Positions 7,652 through 16,558 of a stretch of DNA of 32,219 bases are shown here, piece by piece (the first letter of the stretch is position 1; the number at the start of each line of letters is the position of its first letter). The notes beneath the pieces were generated by a model, which worked only from the letters and a program-made list of their open reading frames with translations, did no database searches and was not told the DNA's origin. The DNA comes from an uncultured beta proteobacterium. Lineage in GTDB: Bacteria > Pseudomonadota > Gammaproteobacteria > Burkholderiales > Casimicrobiaceae. The translations under genes were made by a program, and so were the position numbers. Location: the NCBI GenBank assembly GCA_903912485.1, contig CAIWHR010000404.1, positions 1-32,219 of the forward strand, given 5' to 3'.

Positions 7652-9334
7652 TCAGGGGTACAGACGACCCCAGAACGCGCACCGATGCCGCGTGGCGGCG
7701 TCGTAGGGACCGACGTTGCCGGGCTCGAAGAGCATGACCTTCGTTCCCCCTTTGACGTAGCGGGGCCAGGCGGGCAACCCGGCCGGAGCGGGCGCGCCGG
7801 TGGCAGCGAAGGCCGCCCAGTAGGCGACCATCTGGTCCGCCATCGCCTGCGAGGCGGGTGCCAGGTCGGGCGCGTCGATCGCCGCGGTGTTCGACAGATT
7901 GGGAAAGAAGTAATTGAGCTCCGACGAGTGCACGGCACCGAGCGCGAACTTCGGGTCCATTCCCCGGGCGATGCCCACGCCAAGCACCGGGGCGTTGGCA
8001 TCGGCGAACTCCAGCTGGTAGATGGCCGGCATCCAGCTCAGGAAGGCGTCGGCGGTCTTGAGGTAGAGGCAGTTGTTGATGCCGACCGCGCTCTGGTAAT
8101 CGGACAGCATCGAGCCGACTCGCGCACCGTCCAGCCCCTTCGCGGCGTCGTATTGCCTGACGATGGCGTCGTACCGGGTCTGCGCCGCATCGGCCGGGTC
8201 GGGAGCGTCCTTGCCGTAGAAGCCAGGCAGCCAGAAGCTCCTCAGCCTGGCCTCGCTGTAGTCTGCGACAAACGGCGAGAACAGCTTGTAGTAGGCGACG
8301 TAGAGCCTGAGTTCGTCGCGCGTGCCGCCCATCATAAGCGGCAGCCTCATCAGTTCGCCCGACCTGGCGGCGGCAGCCCCGGCAGCGGGCACCGTTCCGT
8401 TTTCCACCACGGGGCTCAGCGTCATGACGCCGACGCTGAACTTGTCCTGGGCGGCGAGCAGCTTGTCCACCGCGGTGCCGCGCAGGCACGCAAGCACGTC
8501 GGCCGCGTCGCCGCATCCGACCTCGGCCGCCACCTTCTTCCACAGCGGCGGATTGTCCTTGTCGCTGTCGTCGATGGCCTTGGCCAGCGTGGGCATCTCC
8601 TGCAGGCAGCCCCCGCTTTGTACGATCGCCTTGTGAAAGAGGCCGTCGACGCGCCTGGGGCTCAGCAAATGCATGCAGACGGAGCCGGCGCCAGCCGATT
8701 CCCCGGCGACGGTGACGTTGTCGCGGTCGCCGCCGAAGGCCGCGATGTTGCGCTGAACCCAGCGCAGCGCGTAGCGCTGGTCCTCGAGACCGAAATCCCC
8801 GTTGAAGTCCCGGTCGACGCCCTTGATCGCCATGAATCCGAGCACGCCGATCCGGTAGTTGACCGAGACGACGACCATTCGCCCGCGGCTCGCCAGCCGG
8901 TCGAGCCGGTACAGGCCCGAAGACCCGCCGACGAACGCGCCGCCGTAGATCCAGAACAGCACCGGAAGCTTCTCTCCGGAGGCGATGTCGGCCGGCACGC
9001 TGACGTTGAGCGTCAGGCAGTCCTCGTGGGTGCTGGCCTCGGTCAGCTCGTAGCGCCTCGTCTGTGCGCAGGCCTTCCCGAAATTGCCCGCGTCACGAAC
9101 GCCCGGCCAGGCAGTCGCCGGCTGCGGCAGCGCCCAGCGAAGCTTGCCAACCGGCGCGGCGGCATACGGAATGCCCCGGAACTCGAGCGCGCCGTTGCGG
9201 ACGACACCGCGGATGTCGCCGAGGTCCGTCCGGACCTCGATCCCGGCCGCAGTGGCGCCGGCGGCGGCCAGCACCAGCGGCGCCGAATGCGCCAGCAGCA
9301 TCCACAACCGGGCAAGACTCCTGAGCCTGCGCAT
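7652..9334 (-). CDS. Type-B carboxylesterase, secreted
   Basis: The 560-residue product has a signal peptide (hydrophobic core 10-25, Ala-rich end near 30) and then the carboxylesterase/cholinesterase fold. Seen are GIPYAAAPVGKLRW (55-67), the Cys106 region EDCLTLNVSVP, the oxyanion-hole YGGAF (130-134), the nucleophile elbow GESAGA with Ser213, and late in the protein GAVHSSELNYFF with the likely catalytic His. These enzymes hydrolyse carboxylic esters; with the signal this one should act in the periplasm or outside. The ATG is preceded by GGAGACAGGGA. The lipoprotein gene follows 27 bp downstream and may be a partner. The substrate cannot be predicted. Confidence 0.9.
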   Translation of the reverse strand: MRRLRSLARLWMLLAHSAPLVLAAAGATAAGIEVRTDLGDIRGVVRNGALEFRGIPYAAAPVGKLRWALPQPATAWPGVRDAGNFGKACAQTRRYELTEASTHEDCLTLNVSVPADIASGEKLPVLFWIYGGAFVGGSSGLYRLDRLASRGRMVVVSVNYRIGVLGFMAIKGVDRDFNGDFGLEDQRYALRWVQRNIAAFGGDRDNVTVAGESAGAGSVCMHLLSPRRVDGLFHKAIVQSGGCLQEMPTLAKAIDDSDKDNPPLWKKVAAEVGCGDAADVLACLRGTAVDKLLAAQDKFSVGVMTLSPVVENGTVPAAGAAAARSGELMRLPLMMGGTRDELRLYVAYYKLFSPFVADYSEARLRSFWLPGFYGKDAPDPADAAQTRYDAIVRQYDAAKGLDGARVGSMLSDYQSAVGINNCLYLKTADAFLSWMPAIYQLEFADANAPVLGVGIARGMDPKFALGAVHSSELNYFFPNLSNTAAIDAPDLAPASQAMADQMVAYWAAFAATGAPAPAGLPAWPRYVKGGTKVMLFEPGNVGPYDAATRHRCAFWGRLYP

Positions 9335-9373
9335 TCCCTGTCTCCGTGAACTGGCGCCGACTTCGCGACCGCG

Positions 9374-9775
9374 CTAGCGCGGGCCGCCCCGGACGAAATC
9401 CACCGCCGCCTGGAACAGCGGGAGGTCCTTCCCGTAATCGGCGGCATCGGCGCGGTCGATCTGGATCCACTCCCTCGTGCTGACCAGGCCGCCCGGCTGA
9501 AACGGAACGACGTTGTCCCGGGAAAACTGGAGTTCCGTCGCGGTGGCGATCGGCAGGCGCAGCCCGACGCCGCTGCCGCTGATGCAGGCGAACATCCTGT
9601 CCGAGACGAAATAGGCGTCGAGGCCGTTGATCTTTTTCGTACTGACGCCGGGGAGCGGAAGAAGCAGGGCGTCGAGCTGCAGCTTGCGGCGGGACTGTGG
9701 CGTGTCGGCAGTCAAGGAGAGGCACCTCGTTCCGTTCAATCGAGCGATGGCATCGACGGCTGCAGTTTGCGCCAT
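9374..9775 (-). CDS. Small protein resembling the TfoX N-terminal domain
   Basis: The conserved part (KLQLDALLLPLPGVSTKKINGLDAYFV, then MFACISGSGVGLRLP, then VPFQPGG and REWIQI) matches the order of strands in TfoX-N/YjbR-type domains: a Gly-rich MF strand, then LRLP, then a PF-PG turn. Function of stand-alone members is unclear. The start is uncertain. ATG 9775 gives 133 aa and ATG 9859 gives 161 aa, and neither has a good SD. It lies 39 bp downstream of the esterase start, but the esterase is downstream in transcription, so cotranscription is possible. The gene diverges from the hemerythrin gene. Confidence 0.55.
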   Translation of the reverse strand: MAQTAAVDAIARLNGTRCLSLTADTPQSRRKLQLDALLLPLPGVSTKKINGLDAYFVSDRMFACISGSGVGLRLPIATATELQFSRDNVVPFQPGGLVSTREWIQIDRADAADYGKDLPLFQAAVDFVRGGPR

Positions 9776-9990
9776 GACGCGCTCTATCGCCAGCGACCGA
9801 TCCTGCGCGGCGGATGCCGGCACCTGCCCGTACCGCCCTCGTTCTTTCCATCCGGGCATCGATAAACTACCATGGGGCATGGGTGCGATCCGCGACCGTC
9901 GCGAGGCGCTCGCCGCCCGCATGCCGGATTCGACGCGCCAACGATGCGCGCGAAAGGCGTGAACGGACGTCGGGCCGCAAGGAGGGCAAC

Positions 9991-10443
9991 ATGTACATCC
10001 GTTGGGAACCCGGACTCGAACTCGACAACGATCTGATCGACATCCAGCACCGGATCCTGGTGATGCTGTGCCGCAAGCTCGACGTCGCCATCAAGACCAA
10101 GGAGGCCGAGCCGACCATCCTCCGCGTCATTCTCGAGTTGAGGAAGTTCACCGAGTTCCACTTCATCAGCGAAGAGAACCTGATGAGCGAGATCGGCTAC
10201 CCGGGATTGCAGGACCATGCGGCGATCCACACCGAACTGCTGGCGAAACTCGACGTCGCGCTGGCGCAGATCAACCAGCGCAAGGAGTTTCCCGACGACT
10301 TGCTGTACTTTCTGAACCAGTGGGTGACCGAGCACGTGGCGACGGAGGATCTGAAGATCGCGGACTTCGCGCGCAACTCCAGAAAGCGCCCGATCGGCGA
10401 GGACCTGTACAGGGAATACCTGTTGTCGTGCAGAACGAAGTAG
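9991..10443 (+). CDS. Bacteriohemerythrin
   Basis: The 150-residue product is a single-domain hemerythrin, a four-helix bundle with a non-haem di-iron site that binds O2. Ligand motifs appear in order: WEPGLELDNDLIDIQH (first His), FHFISEENLM (His and Glu), DHAAIHTEL (His and His), and WVTEHVATEDLKIADF (His and Asp). ATG 9991 is fixed by AAGGAGGG seven bases upstream, one of the best ribosome-binding sites in the window. No signal peptide is present, so it is cytoplasmic; likely roles are O2 storage, delivery or sensing. A divergent promoter region of 215 bp lies upstream. Confidence 0.92.
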   Translation: MYIRWEPGLELDNDLIDIQHRILVMLCRKLDVAIKTKEAEPTILRVILELRKFTEFHFISEENLMSEIGYPGLQDHAAIHTELLAKLDVALAQINQRKEFPDDLLYFLNQWVTEHVATEDLKIADFARNSRKRPIGEDLYREYLLSCRTK

Positions 10444-10445
10444 CA

Positions 10446-10474
10446 GGCGGCATCGCGTCGACGGCGCTGCCGCC
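10446..10474. terminator. GC-rich hairpin between convergent genes
   Basis: GGCGGCA (10446-10452) pairs with TGCCGCC (10468-10474), giving a seven-pair stem between the convergent stops of the hemerythrin and coiled-coil genes. There is no T-tract on either side, so intrinsic termination is only a guess. Confidence 0.35.
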
Positions 10475-10489
10475 CCGGAGCAACCGCGC

Positions 10490-10774
10490 CTAGATCTGCG
10501 ACTTGAAGTAGTGGAACGAGTGCGTGAATGCGTCGCGCAGCTTTTCCATTTCCGCGACCATGTTGTCCCAGGTGTCGTCGCCGGCGGTCCGCAACTCTTC
10601 CAGCTTGGCGATCGTGAGCCTGGATTGCTGATGGAGCTTGTCCATCTCCTCCTTGTACGTGGCACGCGCGTCCTGCTTCGCTTCTTTCGCCCTGGCTTCC
10701 AGCTTTCCCATATTCGCATTCAACTCGTCGAGCTGAAGCTTCATCTTTGCGACATATTCGTCCCGGACTGACAT
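10490..10774 (-). CDS. Small coiled-coil protein
   Basis: The 94-residue product is almost wholly charged helix: KMKLQLDELNANMGKLEAR through KEEMDKLHQQSRLTIAKLEEL, with heptad-like hydrophobics. It ends in a conserved-looking aromatic tail, FTHSFHYFKSQI. No signal or membrane segment is present. ATG 10774 with GGGAG upstream is preferred over the TTG at 10780. It lies 222 bp downstream of the PHA synthase-like gene on the same strand. Coiled-coil proteins beside PHA synthases can be phasin-like, but this one has no phasin signature, so that role is only a possibility. Confidence 0.75.
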   Translation of the reverse strand: MSVRDEYVAKMKLQLDELNANMGKLEARAKEAKQDARATYKEEMDKLHQQSRLTIAKLEELRTAGDDTWDNMVAEMEKLRDAFTHSFHYFKSQI

Positions 10775-10996
10775 GGTCAAGACTCCCTGCTGTTGAGAAG
10801 TACTCCGCTGAAGCGGACGGGCCGATGCACATCGCCATTTCCGGCCGGGCCGCGTTCATGTCAAGAGTAGCTTCGCGCGGGCAGGAGGTCTGTGCGGTGT
10901 CGTACCGACCCGCGCAACCAGGCCGGCTCCGGCGGGTTTACGGTTCAGTCGTGGTACGGACGCGCCGCCGCCCAGGGCAAGGTCAGTCCAAATTCC

Positions 10997-11983
10997 TCAT
11001 ACCGCTTCGGCGAACCACGTCGCCAGCTTTTCCTTGACATGGACGAAGCCCGGCTGGGCGAATATGAAGTGGCCGCCCGGGAAAATGACCTGCTCGAAAG
11101 AGGCAAATTGCCGAGGAACTTCAGAGCCCCATTCCACGATCGACGCCGATGGCATGACCAGCATGTCGCTGTCGCCGACAAGGTTGAAGAAGTGGATGTT
11201 CTTCACGTCGCCTTTGAAGTGAAAGGCTTCCTTGTCGCCGCCATGGCTCGTTGCGAACGCTTCCTCCAGGATGTCCATGAAGGCCGCAAACGGCACCCAC
11301 CTGTCGTCCAGAGTGAGCTCGATCATGTCGGAAAGGGTTGTCGCGCCTTCCTCCTTGAACTGGCGCCAGCTCCAGTCCAGCATGGCGCTGCTTATCCCCT
11401 GCGCCAGACACATATCCAGCGCAAAGAGAGAGATTCCCGTGTCGTGCAGCGGCCGCCGATACGGCTGCATCTGTCGGTAGAAATTCTTGAAGCTCCTTGC
11501 CATGCCGAGATCACGGGCGCCGAGGATCGGCGATCCGTAGAACGCGATCTTGTGAAAATTCCGCGCGTAGCGCTTGTCTTCCTTCAACTTGCGGTTGATC
11601 AGGTGGGACGTGATCAGTCCACCGATGCAGATGCCGAAGACGTTGACGCTGTCCACCTTGTATTCTTCCAGCAGCGGCATGATCGCCTTTTCGTTCAGCG
11701 CATCGGCCAGGTGGTCCAGGGTCCAGCCGCTCAGGCTGAAGAGCGTGTCCTTGCCCCAGTCCATCAGGTAGACGTCAAACCCGTGCCTGTTGAAATGGTC
11801 GATGAAATTGTCGCTGTTGCAGCACGTTCCGTAAGCCCTCGTCATGATCGAATAGTTCAGGACGATCGGCCGTTTCTGCTTCCGGGCTTTCTCCGTCGTG
11901 GCAGGAAACTTCCAGATGTTGAAATTCTCGTCCTGGTAGTAGGCTTGCGCCCGGGACTTGGCGAAAAAATACGAATCAAGCAT
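10997..11983 (-). CDS. Class III-type polyhydroxyalkanoate synthase-like protein (PhaC-like alpha/beta hydrolase)
   Basis: The 328-residue product has the PhaC nucleophile elbow GICIGG with Cys119 in place of serine, the typical VYLMDWGKD strand (71-79), LTLDDRW near 225, a LVGDSDMLV acid segment (Asp 271/273), and GGHF with catalytic His305. Class III PhaC is about 355 aa, so the size fits. It would polymerise 3-hydroxyacyl-CoA in cytoplasmic granules. The usual partner PhaE is not in the window, and several regions differ from textbook PhaC, so a related acyltransferase cannot be excluded. ATG 11983 is set by AAAGGAG upstream. It diverges from the TTHB210-like gene across 242 bp with no clear promoter. 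Confidence 0.75.
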   Translation of the reverse strand: MLDSYFFAKSRAQAYYQDENFNIWKFPATTEKARKQKRPIVLNYSIMTRAYGTCCNSDNFIDHFNRHGFDVYLMDWGKDTLFSLSGWTLDHLADALNEKAIMPLLEEYKVDSVNVFGICIGGLITSHLINRKLKEDKRYARNFHKIAFYGSPILGARDLGMARSFKNFYRQMQPYRRPLHDTGISLFALDMCLAQGISSAMLDWSWRQFKEEGATTLSDMIELTLDDRWVPFAAFMDILEEAFATSHGGDKEAFHFKGDVKNIHFFNLVGDSDMLVMPSASIVEWGSEVPRQFASFEQVIFPGGHFIFAQPGFVHVKEKLATWFAEAV

Positions 11984-12225
11984 GTCTTCTCCTTTCCATT
12001 CGCGCCGACCGAGGCCCGCGTTCAATGGGGTGTTTCCATCATGCGCGCATTGAACAAGCTTTCGGCTTGCGCCCAATCAAGTCCTCGACAATTCATCGTG
12101 GCTGCCGCGGCCACGCAGAAGCGGCGAAGTTATGCCATCATCGCGGACGTCGCAATGCCGGAGCGCAGGCGGCCAATCGCCTCGGCACGACACCCCCTGC
12201 CGATCGAGTCCGAGGGAGGAAACCC

Positions 12226-13014
12226 ATGATTCGAACCGACGTGCCGGTACGCTGTCGCCCGTTGCTCCTGCTTGCGACGCTCGGCATGCTGCTCGCGGCA
12301 GGACCGGCCCTGGCCCAGGGCAAGGCCGCGACCTACGAGGGCAAGGCGGAGCGCATCGGCCGCGGCACGGCGCACACCGTCGTCCGCACCGACGGCAGCG
12401 GCAAGCCGATCTCGATCGGCATCGTTTTCACGCCGCGCGTGCTCGACGGCCTGCCGAAGGCGGCCGCCGGTGCCGACCCGGATTTCCCGTATCCGCTGTC
12501 GATGCCGACCAAGGGTCCCAGGACCGTCGTCGATCACGTCGTCGTCAGCTGGGAGTCCTCCGGTCATCCGCCGCTTCACGTCTACGACGTTCCGCACTTC
12601 GATTTCCATTTCTACCTCGTCAGCCGCGCGGCGCAGATGAAGGTCGCCTTCAAGGACGAAAAGGATTCGGGGGATCCGGGCCAGCAGCCGCCCGGCGAAC
12701 TGCTGCCCGCCGGCTATGTCGTGCCGCCCGGAACGGCGGTTTCGAGGATGGGGGTGCACGCGATCGATCCGTCGGGACCCGAATTCCGCAACCAGCCCTT
12801 CACCGCGACGTTGATCTACGGCTATTACGAGCAGAAGCAGACGTTCATCGAGCCGATGGCGTCGCTGGCCTACCTCAAGTCCAGGCCGTCGTTCTCCGCG
12901 CCCGTGCCGCGGCCCGCTTCGTACACCAGGCCGGGCGCCTATCCTTCGTCCTACAGCGTCAGGTACGACGCCGCCCGCGACATCTACGAGGTGACGCTGG
13001 AGGAATTGAAGTAG
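12226..13014 (+). CDS. Secreted TTHB210-like (DUF5602-like) protein
   Basis: The 262-residue product has a signal peptide (hydrophobic core LLLLATLGMLLAAG, cleavage near ALAQ). The mature part contains WESSGHPPLHVYDVPHFDFHFYLVS, a His- and aromatic-rich block typical of TTHB210/DUF5602-like proteins, followed by MGVHAIDPSGPEF and IYGYYEQKQTFIEPMA. The several histidines suggest metal binding, which is inference. ATG 12226 follows GGGAGGA at a good distance. It lies 40 bp upstream of the IPTL-CTERM gene on the same strand, so the two may be cotranscribed. Confidence 0.75.
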   Translation: MIRTDVPVRCRPLLLLATLGMLLAAGPALAQGKAATYEGKAERIGRGTAHTVVRTDGSGKPISIGIVFTPRVLDGLPKAAAGADPDFPYPLSMPTKGPRTVVDHVVVSWESSGHPPLHVYDVPHFDFHFYLVSRAAQMKVAFKDEKDSGDPGQQPPGELLPAGYVVPPGTAVSRMGVHAIDPSGPEFRNQPFTATLIYGYYEQKQTFIEPMASLAYLKSRPSFSAPVPRPASYTRPGAYPSSYSVRYDAARDIYEVTLEELK

Positions 13015-13054
13015 TCCGCACCGCGCCGAGCCGTGCCTCCGGAGTCGCCCATCG

Positions 13055-15418
13055 ATGAACGCGCCACCCTTCCCAACCCGCCGCCTCGTATTCGCCTTCC
13101 TCGGAATGTTGTGGCTGGCCCCTGCCGGCGCTGACGCCGCCGTCGCAACGTGGAGCGGCGGCGGCGCCGACACGAAGTGGACGACCGCCGCCAACTGGGG
13201 CGGCACCGCGCCGGGTGTCGGCGATGTCCTGGTGTTCCCGTCGGGCGCACCCAACAAGGCGACCTCCAACGATTTCGCCGCGGGGACGCTGTTCGCCTCG
13301 ATCCAGATCGACGACAGCGGCTATGCGTTCGGCGGCAACGCGATACGACTCGGCGGCGGAATGACGGCCGCGTACACGTCGGGGTCGGTGACCTTCCCGC
13401 TGGACACGGCACTGGGAAGCAGCGCGTCGTTCGCCGTCGCCGGAGGTGGAACCCTTCGCCTGGCGGGCATCGTCTCGGAAGTCTCCGCCGCAACGGGCCT
13501 GTCCAAGAGCGGCGCCGGCACCCTCGAACTCGATGCCGCCAACGCCTACACCGGGATGACGACGGTCAACAACGGCACGCTCCGGCTGAACCGTGTCGGC
13601 GGCGCCGCGATCGCCGGCAGCCTGACCATCGGCGACGGCGCCGGCGCGGCGGGCACGGCGGCGGCCATCCTCCTGGACGACGACCAGCTGCCCGCGACGG
13701 CGGTCGTGACCGTTCTCGGCGATGGTTCGTTCGCGCTGAACGGCTTCGGCCAAACGATCGCCGCGCTGCACATGACGGGTGGCGAGGTCGCGACCGGCAC
13801 CGGCGTGCTGACGCTGGACGGCAACGTGAACGCGACGTCGGTGACGCTGGCCGGCTCCGGGCTTCCGGCGACGATCTCGGGCAACCTGCACCTCAGCGCC
13901 GCCGGCGAGGGCACGCGCACGTTCGCCATCGACGCCGGTCCCGCCGCCGTCGATCTCGACGTCGCGGCGACGATCACCGGCGAGTCGCTGGACAAGGAGG
14001 GCGCGGGGACGCTGCAATTGAGCGGTTCGGCGGCGGACAACACGTTCCGGTATCTGTTCGCGCTGGATGGTCGCGTGCTGCTCTACAAGACCGGCGGCCA
14101 CGTCGCGGTAAAGGAATTGGCAGTCGGCAGAGGCTCGGACAGCAGCGTGTTCGGCACCGTCCGCTTCCTCGCCGGCGACCAGATCAACCCGACGAAGCTG
14201 CTTCACGTCTGGACCAGCGCCGTGCTGGACCTCAACGGATTCAACCAGACCATCGCCGATGCAACGTTCCAGGGCGGAAAGCTCACCACGGGCGCCGGCA
14301 CGCTCACGGTGACGGGTTCGGTCAGTTCATCGATTTTCATGCAGGAGGCAGCGACCATCGAGGGCAATCTGAACCTCGGCGGCGGCGTGGTGAATTTCCT
14401 GGTCGCCGACGCGCTGTCACCCGGCACGCCGGAATTCGTCGTCACGGGCATCATCGCCAACGGCGGCCTGCGGCAGGACATCGCACCGGCCGCGCTGGCG
14501 CCGGGCACGCTCGACCTTAGGGGAGCCAACACCTACGGCGGGACCACGACGGTCGACGCCGGGACGCTGCTGGTGAACGGCTCGATCGCCTCGAACACGG
14601 CGCTCTCGCCGAACGCCCGCCTGGGAGGCTCGGGCAGGATCGCCGGATTCGTGCATGCGACCGGCAGCACCATCGCGCCCGGCAACAGCCCCGGAATCCT
14701 TCGCGTCGGCGACGTTGCGTTCGACAGCGCCGCGACACTTGCCATCGAGGTGGGCGGGACCGCGGCCGGAACGCAGTACGACCAACTCGACGTCGCCGGC
14801 ACCGTCAGCCTGGGCGCCGCGGCGCTGGACGTCAGCCTGGGTTACGCGCCGCAGGGTGGCGATTCGTTCACGATCATCAGGAACGACGGCGCCGATCCGG
14901 TCACCGGGACCTTCGCCGGCCTGCCGGAGGGAGCCACGCTGACGGCCAACGGCGTCGCGTTCTCGATCAGCTACCGCGGCGGCGACGGCAACGATGTCGT
15001 GCTGACCGCGAAGAGGGATCAGACCATCGCCTTCGCCAACCCCGGGCCGCAGGGGCTTCGCGTCGGCAGCGTCGACCTCGGCGTGTCGTCCAGTTCCGGC
15101 CTGCCGGTCGCCATCGCCAGCAACAGCCTGGGCACCTGCACCGTCAGCGCGGCCAGCGTCACGCTGCTGGCGATCGGCATCTGCGACCTGACGGCGACCC
15201 AGGCGGGCGACGGCGTCTACAACGCCGCGCTGCCGGTCGATCAGTCGTTCGCGATCGTTGCCGAACCGTCGGCCATCCCGACGCTGGACGGCCGGGCAAT
15301 GGTGATGCTGAGCTTGCTGCTGGGCGGCTTCGCCTGTGCCCGGTCGCGGCGGCGGTTCCGCTGGCGGCCTGCGCAGCAGCGCGGGTCGGAGCTCACCGGC
15401 CGGCGCCGAAGACGCTGA
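13055..15418 (+). CDS. Large beta-strand-repeat surface protein with IPTL-CTERM sorting signal
   Basis: The 787-residue product has a signal peptide (to about residue 28) and a long beta-helical region with autotransporter-associated beta-strand repeats, such as KSGAGTLELDAANAYTGMTT and LDLRGANTYGGTTTVDAGTL. It then has a region near GSTIAPGNSPGILRVGD and an Ig-like module beginning DQTIAFANPGPQGL with a CTVSA/CDLTA cysteine pair. There is no autotransporter beta-barrel. Instead IPTLDG (741-746), a transmembrane stretch and SRRR form an IPTL-CTERM signal for exosortase H. Unusually, about 20 Arg-rich residues follow and overlap the glutaminase 3' end by 26 bp. It is expected to be exported, cleaved and attached to the surface or matrix. 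No exosortase is in the window. Confidence 0.85.
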   Translation: MNAPPFPTRRLVFAFLGMLWLAPAGADAAVATWSGGGADTKWTTAANWGGTAPGVGDVLVFPSGAPNKATSNDFAAGTLFASIQIDDSGYAFGGNAIRLGGGMTAAYTSGSVTFPLDTALGSSASFAVAGGGTLRLAGIVSEVSAATGLSKSGAGTLELDAANAYTGMTTVNNGTLRLNRVGGAAIAGSLTIGDGAGAAGTAAAILLDDDQLPATAVVTVLGDGSFALNGFGQTIAALHMTGGEVATGTGVLTLDGNVNATSVTLAGSGLPATISGNLHLSAAGEGTRTFAIDAGPAAVDLDVAATITGESLDKEGAGTLQLSGSAADNTFRYLFALDGRVLLYKTGGHVAVKELAVGRGSDSSVFGTVRFLAGDQINPTKLLHVWTSAVLDLNGFNQTIADATFQGGKLTTGAGTLTVTGSVSSSIFMQEAATIEGNLNLGGGVVNFLVADALSPGTPEFVVTGIIANGGLRQDIAPAALAPGTLDLRGANTYGGTTTVDAGTLLVNGSIASNTALSPNARLGGSGRIAGFVHATGSTIAPGNSPGILRVGDVAFDSAATLAIEVGGTAAGTQYDQLDVAGTVSLGAAALDVSLGYAPQGGDSFTIIRNDGADPVTGTFAGLPEGATLTANGVAFSISYRGGDGNDVVLTAKRDQTIAFANPGPQGLRVGSVDLGVSSSSGLPVAIASNSLGTCTVSAASVTLLAIGICDLTATQAGDGVYNAALPVDQSFAIVAEPSAIPTLDGRAMVMLSLLLGGFACARSRRRFRWRPAQQRGSELTGRRRRR

Positions 15419-16490
15419 CGCCGAGTTCGCCTGCGATGTATTCGATCGCCCTGGTCGCGCGGATGCTGTTGCCCGCCTGATTGAGGCGCGGAGAGAAGCC
15501 GACGATCGCCATCCGGCCGGGAACCACCGCGACGATGCCGCCGCCCACTCCGGTCTTGGCGGGCAGCCCGGCCCGGTAAGCCCACAGCCCGGACTCGTCG
15601 TAGAAGCCCGCCATCGTCATGATCGCCAGCAGCTTAGGCACGTGGGTCGAATCGAGCACGCGCTTTCCGGTCAACGGATTCACGCCGCCGTTGGCCAGCG
15701 TCGCCCCCATCACGGCGAGCTGTCGCGCGTTCACCCCGATCGCGCACTGGCGGGTATAGACGTCGACCGACTCCACCGGGTCGGCGTAGATGCGCCCGTA
15801 CTTGGCGAGCAGCGCGGCGATCGCCCGGTTGCCCCGGTTGGTCGCCGCTTCCGACTTGTAGATTTCGCTCAGCATCGTCAGCTTCTGTCCGGCGAAGTCG
15901 CCGTACCAGCCTTCGATCAACCGGTACTTCGCCTCGGCGTCGGGCGCCTCGACCATGCTGACCGCGGCGATCGCCCCCGCGTTGACCAGCGGGTTGCCCG
16001 AGCGCTGCGGCTGCAGCGCGATCGCCTCGATGGCGTTGAACGGAAAGCCCGTGGGCTCGACGCCGATCTGCTTCTGAAGCGCCTCGGCGCCGCGCTGCTG
16101 CATGACCAGCGCGGCGGTGAAGGGCTTGGACACCGACTGGATCGAGAATGCGTACTCGACGTCGCCGGCGACGTAGGCCCGGCCATCGACGGTGACGATC
16201 GCCACGCCGTAGAGTTCCGACGGAATCCTGGCGAGCTCGGGGATGTAGTCGGCGTTCGCGCCTTCGGTGAGCGCCCTGAACTTCAGGTGTGCCTCGTTCA
16301 CGAGCTTCTGCAGGTCCGTCTCGCGCGCGGGCGCCACGGCGGTCGCCGGCGGGTCGACGGCGCCCGCCGACGCGGACGGGGTCGCCGCCGGCGGCATCGG
16401 CGCGCAGGCCGCGAGGATCGACAGGACGGCGGCGATCCCAGCGGAGGCGAACCCCCGGCGCGGCAATTCAGCAGCTGATCGACTGTTCAC
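15393..16490 (-). CDS. glsA: Glutaminase A family enzyme with lipoprotein/Tat-like signal
   Basis: The 365-residue product contains the serine-dependent glutaminase domain from about residue 60: YGVAIVTVDGRAYVAGD, the FSIQSVSK nucleophile motif (Ser-x-x-Lys), SGNPLVNAGAIA, and ESGLWAYRAGLPAKTGVGGG near the end. It converts glutamine to glutamate and ammonia. Typical GlsA is about 310 aa and cytosolic. This copy has an N-terminal extension with Arg-Arg-Gly-Phe (11-14), a hydrophobic stretch and lipobox Leu-Ala-Ala-Cys (Cys29), implying export as a lipoprotein, perhaps by Tat. The start is GTG 16490, preceded by AGAGGAAA; the upstream GTG 16541 would bury the signal. Its 3' end overlaps the IPTL-CTERM gene. 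Confidence 0.88.
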   Translation of the reverse strand: MNSRSAAELPRRGFASAGIAAVLSILAACAPMPPAATPSASAGAVDPPATAVAPARETDLQKLVNEAHLKFRALTEGANADYIPELARIPSELYGVAIVTVDGRAYVAGDVEYAFSIQSVSKPFTAALVMQQRGAEALQKQIGVEPTGFPFNAIEAIALQPQRSGNPLVNAGAIAAVSMVEAPDAEAKYRLIEGWYGDFAGQKLTMLSEIYKSEAATNRGNRAIAALLAKYGRIYADPVESVDVYTRQCAIGVNARQLAVMGATLANGGVNPLTGKRVLDSTHVPKLLAIMTMAGFYDESGLWAYRAGLPAKTGVGGGIVAVVPGRMAIVGFSPRLNQAGNSIRATRAIEYIAGELGVSVFGAGR

Positions 16491-16558
16491 GGCTTTCCTC
16501 TTGCGGTCCGCAGACCCGGTGTCGCATCGATACTGCAGCACTGCAAAGCATCGCGGGG

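Noticed and set aside
6047-9349. Open frame of 1100 codons on the plus strand
   Set aside because: It lies antisense to three well-supported minus-strand genes and is rich in Arg/His/Pro; a high-GC shadow.
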